From positions 1 to 64,000 of the forward strand of contig CALWSL010000007.1 in the NCBI GenBank assembly GCA_944384205.1: a stretch of DNA of 64,000 nucleotides. Reading direction: 5' to 3'. The translations under genes and the position numbers were made by a program. How positions within the stretch are numbered: the stretch's first letter is position 1; each line of letters opens with the position of its first letter. The stretch is from an uncultured Acetatifactor sp. (GTDB taxonomy: Bacteria > Bacillota > Clostridia > Lachnospirales > Lachnospiraceae). Below, piece after piece: positions 24,379 through 33,709 of this stretch. Below the pieces are notes generated by a model. It made no database searches and had not been told where the DNA came from. It saw only the letters and a list, made by a program, of their open reading frames with translations.

Positions 24379-24539
24379 ATATTTTTCGCCTTTCCTTTGT
24401 TTCGCTTTACAATTATATCACTAATTATATGTTACTGCCACATGAAAATTTTGAAAATCTGTCTAAAATAGTATTTTTTATGTTTCACACTTGTATAAAA
24501 GAATGTTTCACGCTTATTTTTACAATATCTAGTTTTAAA

Positions 24540-24555
24540 TGTTTCACGTGAAACA
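24540..24555. other. parS site 1
   Basis: TGTTTCACGTGAAACA is an exact 16-bp parS palindrome, the ParB binding site. Two half-like copies, TGTTTCACAC (24481) and TGTTTCACGC (24504), lie between it and parA. Confidence 0.95.
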
Positions 24556-24589
24556 TTATCTTGTGGCATATGGTGTATAAAAGAAGGAA

Positions 24590-24605
24590 TGTTTCACGTG
24601 AAACA
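24590..24605. other. parS site 2
   Basis: This is a second exact TGTTTCACGTGAAACA, 50 bases from the first, so the two are almost in helical phase. Both lie in the intergenic leader upstream of parA. Confidence 0.95.
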
Positions 24606-24627
24606 TTCCTATCCTTCAATCAAACTA

Positions 24628-25272
24628 CTAAAAAAGTTTAATAATATCATTTTTAATTGCAAATACCGCTGCCTGAGTTCTATCAGATACATCAATTTTC
24701 TTAAAAATATTAGAAATATGATTTTTTACTGTTCTTTCACTGATATTTAAAGAGATTGCAATTTCTTTATTAAACATTCCACTAGCCACCTGAGTTAATA
24801 CTTCCAATTCTCTCTTCGTAAGTGAGTCAATCTTGTCCTTATCTATATCTCTTGCAACAAGTCTGTTATTCAACGCAGGAATCAGATTCGGTTGAATATA
24901 ATTTTCCCCATCCATTACAGCGTTAATTGCTTTTTTTAATTCTACCGATTCAGAGTCCTTTAAAAGATATCCGTCCACTCCTATATCAACTGCTTTTAAT
25001 AAATATTCTACCTCATTATGAACGGTTAATATTAATACCTTTACATTTATTTTTTTTCTTTTGATTTCTTCCAAAACCTCAATACCGTTTTTCTTCGGCA
25101 TATTAATGTCAAGTAATAAAACATCCGGTTTTGATTTTTCAATTTTTTCAATACATTCTTCTCCATTACCGGCTTCTTCAATAACTTTAACGCTTCCATC
25201 GAATTCCAGTAACTGACGGATTCCTTCCCTCATTAATGCGTGGTCATCAACCAACATAACTTTAACACTCAT
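24628..25272 (-). CDS. NarL/DegU-type response regulator
   Basis: This 214-aa protein has a receiver domain with VDDH (residues 8-11) and phosphoacceptor Asp in DVLLLDINMP (about Asp55). Its C-terminal LuxR-type helix-turn-helix reads LTKRELEVLTQVASG, then NKEIAISLNISERTVKNHISNI. It follows the DegS-like kinase gene by 45 bases and is its evident partner. The regulated genes are unknown. Confidence 0.93.
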   Translation of the reverse strand: MSVKVMLVDDHALMREGIRQLLEFDGSVKVIEEAGNGEECIEKIEKSKPDVLLLDINMPKKNGIEVLEEIKRKKINVKVLILTVHNEVEYLLKAVDIGVDGYLLKDSESVELKKAINAVMDGENYIQPNLIPALNNRLVARDIDKDKIDSLTKRELEVLTQVASGMFNKEIAISLNISERTVKNHISNIFKKIDVSDRTQAAVFAIKNDIIKLF

Positions 25273-25317
25273 TTTAATAACTATCTCTCCTTTTATTGTT
25301 TTGTATTCTAAATTTAT

Positions 25318-26286
25318 TTAGCTCAAAGGAATTTCCATATGTATGTGAGTTCCTTCTTCTTTTTTAGAATTAATAGTCAACTTTCCGCCCAATAGACTGA
25401 TTCTTTCCTTCATAACTGCAATACCAAAATGTTTATCTTTCTTACATTCTATTTCTTCATTTGAAAATCCTTTGCCGTCATCTTTAATATCTATCACACA
25501 GATATGATCATTATTTTTACAGGAAAAAGTAATCTTCTCAGCCTCTGAATGTTTCATGATATTTCTCAGACATTCCTGCGCTACCCTGAAAATAGTGGCA
25601 AGAATTATATTATTTTCACATGAAACATCTTCAATATCCATATCTATCACAAATGAATTCGTTTCTTTCATTTTTTCTACCAGCTGCTCAAAAGCTGACT
25701 TCAATCCTAAATCATCAAAAGACATAGGACGTAAATCAAATATCGTATTTCGGATTTCTTCAATTACAGCTCTCAAATTTTTTTCAATAACTGCCAGTTC
25801 TAATTTTGCCCTGACAGGATCCTGATCAATAAACATACTACTGAGTTCAATTTTATGAACTAAATGAGCCAGGTTTTGCAAAGAGGTATCATGTAACTCT
25901 CTGGCTATTCTTTGTCTGTCTTCCTCCTGAATATCCAAAATAGAAAGATTTTCACAATAAAATTCCTTTTCATCTTGAATAATTTTTTCGAGCTTTTCAA
26001 TATTGGCATGCAAACTGTTTTGCTCATGATAACACTGATTTAATTTTTGTTGAAGAACATTTTTTTCAGACCCAGCTTTGGTAATTTCATCTTTATGAAT
26101 ATCTTCTGTCTTTCGAGGAGAAAACATTTCAAAATCTTTATTCTCTTCATCAAAAAAAGATTGAATATAATTATCTGTCTCTTTTATCTTTAAAATATAT
26201 TCATCAATCTGCTTTTGTAAATTATCATACTCCTGTTGAAATTCTGTAAGCATACTAGCTAATATTTCATAATTAAAAGAATTCAT
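25318..26286 (-). CDS. DegS-like cytoplasmic sensor histidine kinase
   Basis: The 322-aa protein has no membrane segment. A long N-terminal coiled coil (residues 5-135) is followed by a HisKA_3 dimerisation domain with RIARELHDTSLQNLAHLVHK, where the His is phosphorylated. A HATPase domain with GKGFS then ends the protein. This is the layout of DegS, which senses intracellular signals. The ATG at 26286 is chosen because GGGGG lies upstream; a longer frame has no such site. It pairs with the regulator downstream. Confidence 0.9.
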   Translation of the reverse strand: MNSFNYEILASMLTEFQQEYDNLQKQIDEYILKIKETDNYIQSFFDEENKDFEMFSPRKTEDIHKDEITKAGSEKNVLQQKLNQCYHEQNSLHANIEKLEKIIQDEKEFYCENLSILDIQEEDRQRIARELHDTSLQNLAHLVHKIELSSMFIDQDPVRAKLELAVIEKNLRAVIEEIRNTIFDLRPMSFDDLGLKSAFEQLVEKMKETNSFVIDMDIEDVSCENNIILATIFRVAQECLRNIMKHSEAEKITFSCKNNDHICVIDIKDDGKGFSNEEIECKKDKHFGIAVMKERISLLGGKLTINSKKEEGTHIHMEIPLS

Positions 26287-26540
26287 AATAATCCCCCATG
26301 TTACCTGCCAATAACTGATAAAATAGTATACAAAGTAGAACATATGTACTATAATAGAATCAACTTATTAATCACATATTTATAATATACTAAAAAAGAT
26401 AAAAACGCAAATATTGTAAAAACTTAGTCGAATAAATTTATTTGTATATTTTTTAAATATAATGTAGAATGTAAACATACAAATCAAATACCCGTTGCTC
26501 ACGGAAATGATTTCGCATCAGAATATAAGGAGAAAATTTT

Positions 26541-27488
26541 ATGGGTCAAAAAGCAAAGACATTATTAGCGCTCGCAACGATTGCTACTGCCACAATCCAC
26601 ATTATAAATCGTGTGGAATATTCTCATGCAACCAATAAAAAAATTATTCCCTCTGCCGGAAACAGATATTATGAATGGCGTTTTGGAAAAATTAAATATA
26701 CCATAAGGGGTTCGGGAACTCCCATTCTTTTGCTTCATGATTTAATGCCGGGCAGCTCCTCCTATGAATTCAGTAAAATTACAGGTTCCCTGTCAAAAAA
26801 TCATGAAGTGTATGAAATTGATTTTCTTGGCTATGGATTATCCGATAAACCAAATATGACCTTTACCAATTATCTGTATGTCCAGATGGTTAGTGATTTT
26901 ATAAAAAATATTATTGGCAGAAAAACAGATATTATTGCAACCGGAGACGCTTTTCCGGTAGCGGTAATGGCGTGTCATAACGACAGCAATATTGTAAGAA
27001 AGCTGATTGCCATTAATCCGCCCAGCCTTTTCCAACTGAACCAGATACCGTCCAAGCAGACAAAAATTTTAAAGCTGTTAATGGACACCCCCATTCTGGG
27101 AACTTTTATTTATAATTTGCATACATCAAAAACAGCTTTTACAAATTTGTTCCAAAATGATTTCTTCTATAATTCCTATAATATAGAAGAAAAATATATT
27201 GATGCTTATGTACAGGCAGCTCATATACCTGACTATCATTCCAAACATGCTTATGCAAGCTATGTCGGAAAATATCTGAATGCAAATATTGTTCACGCAT
27301 TAAAAGAAATTGATAACAGCATATATCTGATTGCAGGTGAATTTAAACATGATAACAAAAATATTGTGGACAATTATATTTATTATAATCATGCGATCGA
27401 AGCTGCTTATATTTCAGATACAAAACAGCTTCCTCATTTGGAGAAGCCTGATGAAACATTATCCTGTCTTGATATGTTTCTGTGCTGA
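26541..27488 (+). CDS. Alpha/beta hydrolase-fold protein with altered nucleophile
   Basis: The 315-aa protein has the alpha/beta hydrolase layout: a short N-terminal hydrophobic stretch, PILLLHDLMPGSSSY as oxyanion loop, DFLGYGLSDKP, the nucleophile elbow region IIATGDAFPVAV, and LPHLEKPDE with the late histidine. The elbow reads G-D-A-F-P, so the usual G-x-S-x-G serine is alanine. It may be inactive or use another residue. It is the only rightward gene here. A TATAAT at 26459-26464 and AAGGAG before the ATG suggest its own promoter. Confidence 0.75.
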   Translation: MGQKAKTLLALATIATATIHIINRVEYSHATNKKIIPSAGNRYYEWRFGKIKYTIRGSGTPILLLHDLMPGSSSYEFSKITGSLSKNHEVYEIDFLGYGLSDKPNMTFTNYLYVQMVSDFIKNIIGRKTDIIATGDAFPVAVMACHNDSNIVRKLIAINPPSLFQLNQIPSKQTKILKLLMDTPILGTFIYNLHTSKTAFTNLFQNDFFYNSYNIEEKYIDAYVQAAHIPDYHSKHAYASYVGKYLNANIVHALKEIDNSIYLIAGEFKHDNKNIVDNYIYYNHAIEAAYISDTKQLPHLEKPDETLSCLDMFLC

Positions 27489-27518
27489 TTAATCATATCA
27501 AACACAAAACACACGAAT

Positions 27519-28238
27519 TTACAATGGTTCTTTCCCGGGAAGACCTGCCTTCCTGGGATATTTTTTTGGGGTTTCCTTTATTTTTTCAATCACAAAAAGA
27601 TTTCTGTAAATATCAGAATCAGGTAATGTAAATGCTACCTGATTTACAACTTTCCCGCCAAGAAGTCTGACGGCATTTTCCGCAGCAGCTTTTTCCTCTG
27701 TAATCTTTTCAGACTTATAAGAAATAAACTGACCGCCTACCTTTACAAAAGGCAGACAATATTCGCTGAGAGTGGACAGATTAGCAACCGCTCTCGACAC
27801 GCATAAATCATATTTTTCCCGCATCGTATGTTTTGCAAAATCCTCCGCACGTCCGTGTATTCCTTCAATACCGGAAAGTCCCAATTTCTCAATTACCGTA
27901 TTAAGAAAATAAATTCTCTTATTAAGGGAATCCAGCAGTGTAACCCTTAAATTCGGAAAAGCAATCTTCAAAGGTACTCCGGGAAAACCCGCACCGGTTC
28001 CCACATCAATCAAAAAGATATTCTTAGACAAATCATAAGCCTTCACCAGAGAAAGACTGTCTATGAAATGCTTTTTCAACACTTCCTCATAATCTGTAAT
28101 AGCAGTCAGATTCATCACCTTATTCTGCTCCACCAGCATTTCATAATATAGAAGAAACTGCTCCATCTGTTTATCTGATAACTGGATACCGAGACTCTCT
28201 AAATCCTTTTCAAACTGACTTGTATCGTAATTACCCAC
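27519..28238 (-). CDS. rsmG: 16S rRNA m7G527 methyltransferase RsmG (GidB)
   Basis: The 239-aa length is typical. The SAM-binding motif is IDVGTGAGFPGVPLKIAFP (about residues 73-91), followed by LLDSLNKRIYFL and VSRAVANL, all diagnostic for RsmG. It methylates G527 of 16S rRNA; loss gives low-level streptomycin resistance in other bacteria. It lies 56 bases after mnmG in the usual gidA-gidB order. Confidence 0.96.
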   Translation of the reverse strand: MGNYDTSQFEKDLESLGIQLSDKQMEQFLLYYEMLVEQNKVMNLTAITDYEEVLKKHFIDSLSLVKAYDLSKNIFLIDVGTGAGFPGVPLKIAFPNLRVTLLDSLNKRIYFLNTVIEKLGLSGIEGIHGRAEDFAKHTMREKYDLCVSRAVANLSTLSEYCLPFVKVGGQFISYKSEKITEEKAAAENAVRLLGGKVVNQVAFTLPDSDIYRNLFVIEKIKETPKKYPRKAGLPGKEPL

Positions 28239-28294
28239 TTGCTACCTCATTTCATTCTTTGAAACTTTTAAAGTAAAAAATTCATTATCCGCTG

Positions 28295-30190
28295 CTAATT
28301 TCTTCTTGCCCTCTGCTCCAGATAAATCAACAAAACGGACACGTCGGCGGGAGACACACCGGAAATCCGGCTTGCCTGCCCCACGGATATCGGCTTGAAC
28401 TGTTTCAGCTTCTGCCGCGCCTCCAATCTCAGGGAAGGGACCTCATCATAATCAAGGTCTTCAGGAATTTTTTTCTTTTCCATCTTCTTATATTGTTCCA
28501 CCTGACGTTTCTGTCTTACAATATAACCCTCATACTTGATTTCAATTTCCACCTGCTCAATCACATCCGCCGGAAGCTCCACTCTGTCCTTATCAATCTC
28601 AGACAAAATTTCATAGTTCAGCTCCGGACGGCATATTAACTCTGCCAGTGTTGCAGCAGTTTTTAAAGCAGAGCTTCCATGAGCCTCCAAAAATGACTGC
28701 ATCTCCTTATTCGCTCCCACGGAGGTATTTTTCAACCGATTCATTTCCTTATGAATCATTTCTTCTTTTTGTAAAAGATATTGATACTGCTCCTCAGAAA
28801 TCAGTCCAACCTCATAACCTTTTTTGCGCAGTCTCAAATCCGCATTATCCTGACGAAGCAAAAGACGATATTCCGCTCTGGAAGTCATCATGCGATAAGG
28901 CTCCCTGTTATCCTTGGTTACAAGGTCATCAATCAACACACCAATATAGCTTTCCGAACGGTCAAGAATCAAAGGCTCTTTTCCAAGGATTTCCATAGCC
29001 GCATTGATACCGGCTATCAATCCCTGGCAAGCCGCTTCTTCATAACCGCTGCTTCCGTTAAACTGACCGCCGCTGAACAGACCCTTCACCTCTTTAAATT
29101 CCAGAGAAGGATATAATTGGCGGGCATTAATGCAGTCATATTCGATAGCATAAGCATTCCTTACAATTTTACAGTTTTCCAGTCCCGGAACCGTGCGGTA
29201 CATAGCAAGCTGCACATCTTCGGGAAGAGAGGATGACATACCGCCCACATACATCTCATTGGTATGAAGTCCTTCCGGCTCGATAAACACCTGATGCCTC
29301 TCTTTTTCCGCAAATTTAACCACCTTGTCCTCTATAGAGGGACAATATCTGGGACCGGTTCCCTCAATAATTCCGGCATAGATAGGGGAACGGTCTAAAT
29401 TATTCCGAATAATCTCATGAGTTTTTTCATTGGTATAAGTAAGCCAGCAGGAAACCTGTTCCTTCTGTATAGAATCCGGGTCTGTAGAAAAAGAAAAAGG
29501 GACTATCCTCTCATCGCCGAATTGCTCTTCCATCTTGGAAAAATCAATGCTTCTTTTATCCATTCTGGCGGGAGTTCCCGTCTTAAACCGTCTCATTTCA
29601 ATTCCCATACTTTTCAGGGAATCCGTTAAATGATTTGCCGCCTGCAGACCGTTGGGTCCTGTATAAGTGATAGCTTCCCCACAAAGACATCTTGCGCGGA
29701 GATAGGTTCCGGTACAAAGCACCGCTGCCTTACATTCATAAATTGCGCCGGTGAAGGTTTTCACACCTGTGATGCGCTTTTTATCTTCTACAGCTTCCCA
29801 TAAAAGCTCACAAACCTCTGCCTGCTTGATGGTCAAATGCTCCTGATTTTCCAGAACCTTTCTCATCTCACGGGTATAATCCGCCTTGTCAGCCTGAGCA
29901 CGGAGAGAATGTACCGCAGGTCCCTTGGACACATTCAGCATTTTAGACTGAATAAAGGTTTTATCTATATTTTTTCCCATTTCGCCGCCCAAAGCATCCA
30001 GCTCTCTTACCAGATGACCCTTGGAGGAACCTCCAACGTTGGGATTGCAGGGCATCAAAGCAATACTGTCCACACTTACCGTAAAGATAACTGTCTCAAG
30101 TCCAAGCCTTGCGCATGCCAAAGCCGCTTCACAACCCGCATGTCCGGCGCCAACCACACACACATCCACTTTCTCACGTATTTCAGCCAT
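28295..30190 (-). CDS. mnmG: tRNA U34 modification enzyme MnmG (GidA)
   Basis: The 631-aa protein has an N-terminal FAD-binding motif [12 protein letters not shown], then [13 protein letters not shown] and RAQADKADY, typical of MnmG. The C-terminal helical domain ends with [18 protein letters not shown]. With MnmE it installs cmnm5 on U34 of certain tRNAs. The ATG at 30190 is chosen since GGAG lies 6 bases before it; the ATG four codons earlier has no room for a ribosome site. Confidence 0.97.
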   Translation of the reverse strand: MAEIREKVDVCVVGAGHAGCEAALACARLGLETVIFTVSVDSIALMPCNPNVGGSSKGHLVRELDALGGEMGKNIDKTFIQSKMLNVSKGPAVHSLRAQADKADYTREMRKVLENQEHLTIKQAEVCELLWEAVEDKKRITGVKTFTGAIYECKAAVLCTGTYLRARCLCGEAITYTGPNGLQAANHLTDSLKSMGIEMRRFKTGTPARMDKRSIDFSKMEEQFGDERIVPFSFSTDPDSIQKEQVSCWLTYTNEKTHEIIRNNLDRSPIYAGIIEGTGPRYCPSIEDKVVKFAEKERHQVFIEPEGLHTNEMYVGGMSSSLPEDVQLAMYRTVPGLENCKIVRNAYAIEYDCINARQLYPSLEFKEVKGLFSGGQFNGSSGYEEAACQGLIAGINAAMEILGKEPLILDRSESYIGVLIDDLVTKDNREPYRMMTSRAEYRLLLRQDNADLRLRKKGYEVGLISEEQYQYLLQKEEMIHKEMNRLKNTSVGANKEMQSFLEAHGSSALKTAATLAELICRPELNYEILSEIDKDRVELPADVIEQVEIEIKYEGYIVRQKRQVEQYKKMEKKKIPEDLDYDEVPSLRLEARQKLKQFKPISVGQASRISGVSPADVSVLLIYLEQRARRN

Positions 30191-30250
30191 ATTTATCTCC
30201 ATTCCTCTCTTATCTCACAACTGAAAATTTAAGAAATTCTTTTCGCCTTG

Positions 30251-31642
30251 TTATTTACCCATACAGAATTTAGAGAATATTTCATTCACCAAATCCTCCT
30301 CCACTTCTTCTCCGATTATCTTTCCGAGAGAAGCATAAGCGCTCATCAAATCAATCGAATAAAAATCCTCCGGCGTATCATTCAAAAGACTCTGCCTCAC
30401 CATCTTCATGCTTTCCAAGGCATCTAAAATCGCCGCCTTGTGACGCATATTAGTAATACACACCTCATCGTTTATCTGAATTTTTCCATGGAAAAACATA
30501 TCCTTCAAGGTCTGTTCAAAGATCTCAATGCCGATATTTTCTTTTGTAGAAGTCTTAATCATTACAAATTCATCATTCAGTATTTTTCTTAAGGAATCCT
30601 CTGTAACCACAATATCCAAATCAGATTTATTCAAAAGAACAATACATTTCTTGTGCTGAATCATCTCCATGATTTCGTAGTCACTCTCATCCAAAGGCAC
30701 GGAAGAGTCTACCACATAGATAATCAAATCCGCTTCATCCGCATATTTTTTTGCCTTTTCCACACCGATTTTTTCCACCACATCCTCAGTGGAACGAATA
30801 CCGGCAGTATCAATGATATTTAAACCGATTCCGTGCAGTTTAATATGTTCCTGCAAAATATCACGGGTGGTTCCGGCAATATCAGTCACTATCGCCTTTT
30901 CTTCCCCGACTAAAAGATTGAGAAGAGAGGATTTTCCCGCATTTGGTTTTCCCACAATTACAGTATTAATACCTTCCTTCAGCATCTTTCCATTGTCAGC
31001 GGATTCCGCCAATTTCTGAAGTTCGTCTATAATACTTTCTGTTTTTTCCATCAACTGTTCCGGGTATCCATCCAGACTGATATGCTCCGGGTCATCCAGT
31101 GCAGATTCAATAAACGCAATTTCGTATATAAGTTTTGCTCTTAAGCTTCTGATTTTATCGGAAACGGAACCCTTCAACTGCTTTACGGAAGCATCCAACG
31201 CATATTCATTTTTCGCGTGAATCACATCAATGACTGCTTCCGCTTTGGAAAGGTCAATTCTGCCATTTAAAAAAGCACGCTTCGTAAATTCTCCCGGCTC
31301 TGCAAGTCTGGCGCCGGCTTTCAATACTGTCTCCAGAACCTTCTGCACCATAAGCACACCGCCATGACAATTAATTTCTACCGTGTCCTCCGCAGTGTAG
31401 CTTCTGGGCGCTCTCATAACCGAAATCATAACCTCATCAATTACCTGAGATTTTAAAGAGCTGTCCACAATATGACCGTAATGAATGGTATGGGTATCCA
31501 CATCCGTTAAACGCTTTTTCCCATTTCCCAATATACTTATTTTATCAACAATAGCCACAGCATCCTCTCCGCTCACTCTGATGATTCCAATACCGGAATC
31601 GGAAACGGCTGTTGCAATCGCTGCAATCGTATCTGAATTCAT
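30251..31642 (-). CDS. mnmE: tRNA U34 modification GTPase MnmE (TrmE)
   Basis: The 463-aa protein has an N-terminal formyl-THF-binding domain with DTIAAIATAVSDSGIGIIR. A G domain is inserted in the helical domain, with GKPNAGKSSLLN, DTAGIR and NKSD. The C-terminal catalytic motif is FCMGK (usually CIGK). It partners MnmG, encoded 60 bases downstream. Confidence 0.97.
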   Translation of the reverse strand: MNSDTIAAIATAVSDSGIGIIRVSGEDAVAIVDKISILGNGKKRLTDVDTHTIHYGHIVDSSLKSQVIDEVMISVMRAPRSYTAEDTVEINCHGGVLMVQKVLETVLKAGARLAEPGEFTKRAFLNGRIDLSKAEAVIDVIHAKNEYALDASVKQLKGSVSDKIRSLRAKLIYEIAFIESALDDPEHISLDGYPEQLMEKTESIIDELQKLAESADNGKMLKEGINTVIVGKPNAGKSSLLNLLVGEEKAIVTDIAGTTRDILQEHIKLHGIGLNIIDTAGIRSTEDVVEKIGVEKAKKYADEADLIIYVVDSSVPLDESDYEIMEMIQHKKCIVLLNKSDLDIVVTEDSLRKILNDEFVMIKTSTKENIGIEIFEQTLKDMFFHGKIQINDEVCITNMRHKAAILDALESMKMVRQSLLNDTPEDFYSIDLMSAYASLGKIIGEEVEEDLVNEIFSKFCMGK

Positions 31643-31744
31643 AAGAGGTTCCTCATGTTCTAATTTTTATCATTATACTACTATTAAACACCACACATAA
31701 TATCATAAATAAAGTACAGTATCAAATATTTTTAGGCAGAAAGA

Positions 31745-31769
31745 AAAGAAGGTCTGAAAAAGACCTTCT
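31745..31769 (-). terminator. Terminator after the lipoprotein gene
   Basis: AAGAAGGTCT pairs with AGACCTTCTT around a 5-base loop. Leftward it is followed by a T-rich tract. It separates the lipoprotein gene from mnmE. Confidence 0.75.
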
Positions 31770-31803
31770 TAATCACTTAATTCCTATCATATTGTTCTCT
31801 ATC

Positions 31804-33030
31804 TTAATACTCCGGTCTGACATAGGTACTTACTTCAATTCCCACAACAACTCCATCCTTTGTATTGATAGAATAAAATTCGTCTGCGCTGACATTTGGA
31901 TTTTTCAAGCTATAGAATCTATTTTCGCTTCCAATTTCTTTCACTTCATAGGTATAGTCAGCTAAAATTTCTAATAATTCACTTTCCTGCATACCTTTTT
32001 TTATATTACAGGGAATTACCAATTCAAACGCATTTTGATCAGATGCACATTCCACTCCTCCGATAAAACAATTCTCGGGTGTAGTTGCATTTGGTGAATA
32101 ATTGTGAATGGTCATAACTACATTCTGACCATTATATTTTAAAACCGCCCAACCATAATCACCGGAAGCAATTTCTTTATCTGTTCTTTCATCATTCATA
32201 TCTATTTCAAAACCGTTTGCTATTAATTCAGATAGCGGACAAGGCAATGCGTACAAATGACCATCTATTTCAACATTCATTTGATACAAATCATCTCCAA
32301 GCGCCTCAGGTGCCTTATAATTTTTTACACTTTCCGGCACTTCCGCTGATACAGAATCATCGCCGCCTTCCAAGGCTTCTCTATTATACATTTTAATGGA
32401 CGTAAGTATGTCATTCTCCAAACCTAATATTACATAATGGTTTGCACCTTCCTGATACCATAAATCACAGGTAACATCATATTCTGATTCCATAGAAGGT
32501 TCGCCATATGCTGCAACAATATCCTCTTTTGCAGACACTCCATACTGAATCCCACCAGGAAGAATAATTTCCCATTCCCCTTCTGTCAGGTAATTTTTAT
32601 CAATATCAATTTCGATAATTTCACTTTCCGAATACGGTGCTGCATTCGCTGCCATATTACAAAACGTTGTATAAATTGTATTGTCTCCCATTTCCCATCG
32701 ATTGGGATTTTGGGTGCTTACATTTGTTTCCAGCGTTGTCGTGGCATCACCTGCATATTCCCATCCAAGTTCTTCCAATTCCCTGTACCACATAGGAATA
32801 TGATATATAGTCCCATTGATAGACATCTGATAAGAATATAAATCACCTGATAACTCTTCCTGTTCTTCAGATACTTCAATGCTGTTATTTGTATCCTCCT
32901 GTGTATTATTCACTTCATCGTTTTCGTTCTCCACGTTTTTATTTTCATTATTACTACATGCAGCCATGAATAATGCCATAATACCACACAGTAAAACAAC
33001 CAGCTTTTTCTTTTTTTCTTTCTTTAACAT
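31804..33030 (-). CDS. Putative lipoprotein with two related domains
   Basis: This 408-aa protein has a signal peptide ending in the lipobox MAAC (Cys about residue 25), then an acidic Asn/Glu-rich linker (about 26-60). Two similar modules follow: one begins LYSYQMSINGTIYHIP...LEELGWEY, the other LYQMNVEIDGHLYALP...LIANGFEI, suggesting an internal duplication. It is anchored to the outer face of the membrane. I do not recognise the module family. It sits between jag and mnmE, which is not a universal place, so it is an insertion in the usual order. Confidence 0.75.
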   Translation of the reverse strand: MLKKEKKKKLVVLLCGIMALFMAACSNNENKNVENENDEVNNTQEDTNNSIEVSEEQEELSGDLYSYQMSINGTIYHIPMWYRELEELGWEYAGDATTTLETNVSTQNPNRWEMGDNTIYTTFCNMAANAAPYSESEIIEIDIDKNYLTEGEWEIILPGGIQYGVSAKEDIVAAYGEPSMESEYDVTCDLWYQEGANHYVILGLENDILTSIKMYNREALEGGDDSVSAEVPESVKNYKAPEALGDDLYQMNVEIDGHLYALPCPLSELIANGFEIDMNDERTDKEIASGDYGWAVLKYNGQNVVMTIHNYSPNATTPENCFIGGVECASDQNAFELVIPCNIKKGMQESELLEILADYTYEVKEIGSENRFYSLKNPNVSADEFYSINTKDGVVVGIEVSTYVRPEY

Positions 33031-33054
33031 TTTTTTCCTTCATTTCCAGTAAAA

Positions 33055-33681
33055 TTATGATCTCTTTAATGTAACAACAACTCTTCTGTAAGGCTCTTCC
33101 CCTTCGCTATGTGTGCTGACATATTTGTCATTCTGTAATGCGGAATGAATAATACGTCTCTCATAGGGATTCATAGGCTCTAAGAAAACAGTTCTTTTTG
33201 TTCTCTTAACTTTATAAGCAATATTTTTAGCAAGATTTTCCAAAGTATCTTTTCTTCTCTGTCTGTAATTTTCAGTGTCAACCCTTACCTTGATATAATC
33301 CTCGGAATCTTTATTTACTACTAAGGATACAAGATACTGGATGGAATCAAGAGTTTGTCCTCTCTTACCGATAAGAACACCCATTTCATCACCATTTAAA
33401 TCGACGTCAACTGTTTTTTCCGATTCATCGTATTTGACATTTACAACAACCGTCAAATTCATTGCCTCAAAAACATCCTTCAGGAAGCTTTCAACGTTAT
33501 CTTTAATGGAACATTTCACGGCCGCTTTGATAACAGCAGGTTTGGAACCGATACCCAGAAAACCATTGGAACCCTCTTCAATTACCTGATAATCAAGTTT
33601 ATCACTTGTAACACCTAATTTCTGACAAGCTTCTGTAATTGCATCATTAACTGTTTTTGCAGATACTTCAATATATTCCAT
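33055..33681 (-). CDS. jag: RNA-binding protein Jag (KhpB/EloR)
   Basis: The 208-aa protein has an N-terminal Jag domain (EYIEVSAKTVNDAI, then GSNGFLGIGSKPA), a KH domain with GVLIGKRGQTLDSIQYL and a C-terminal R3H domain (MNPYERRIIHSALQ...SHSEGEEPYRRVV). It binds RNA and influences cell elongation in relatives. The ATG at 33681 is chosen because GGAGG lies 8 bases upstream. It follows yidC as in most Firmicutes. Confidence 0.93.
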   Translation of the reverse strand: MEYIEVSAKTVNDAITEACQKLGVTSDKLDYQVIEEGSNGFLGIGSKPAVIKAAVKCSIKDNVESFLKDVFEAMNLTVVVNVKYDESEKTVDVDLNGDEMGVLIGKRGQTLDSIQYLVSLVVNKDSEDYIKVRVDTENYRQRRKDTLENLAKNIAYKVKRTKRTVFLEPMNPYERRIIHSALQNDKYVSTHSEGEEPYRRVVVTLKRS

Positions 33682-33709
33682 ACCCTTATCCTCCATAATG
33701 ATAAATTAG

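Noticed and set aside
25613..25629. TTTTCACATGAAACAT inside the DegS-like gene as a third parS site
   Set aside because: It differs from the consensus at several positions, including the central CG, so specific ParB binding is unlikely.
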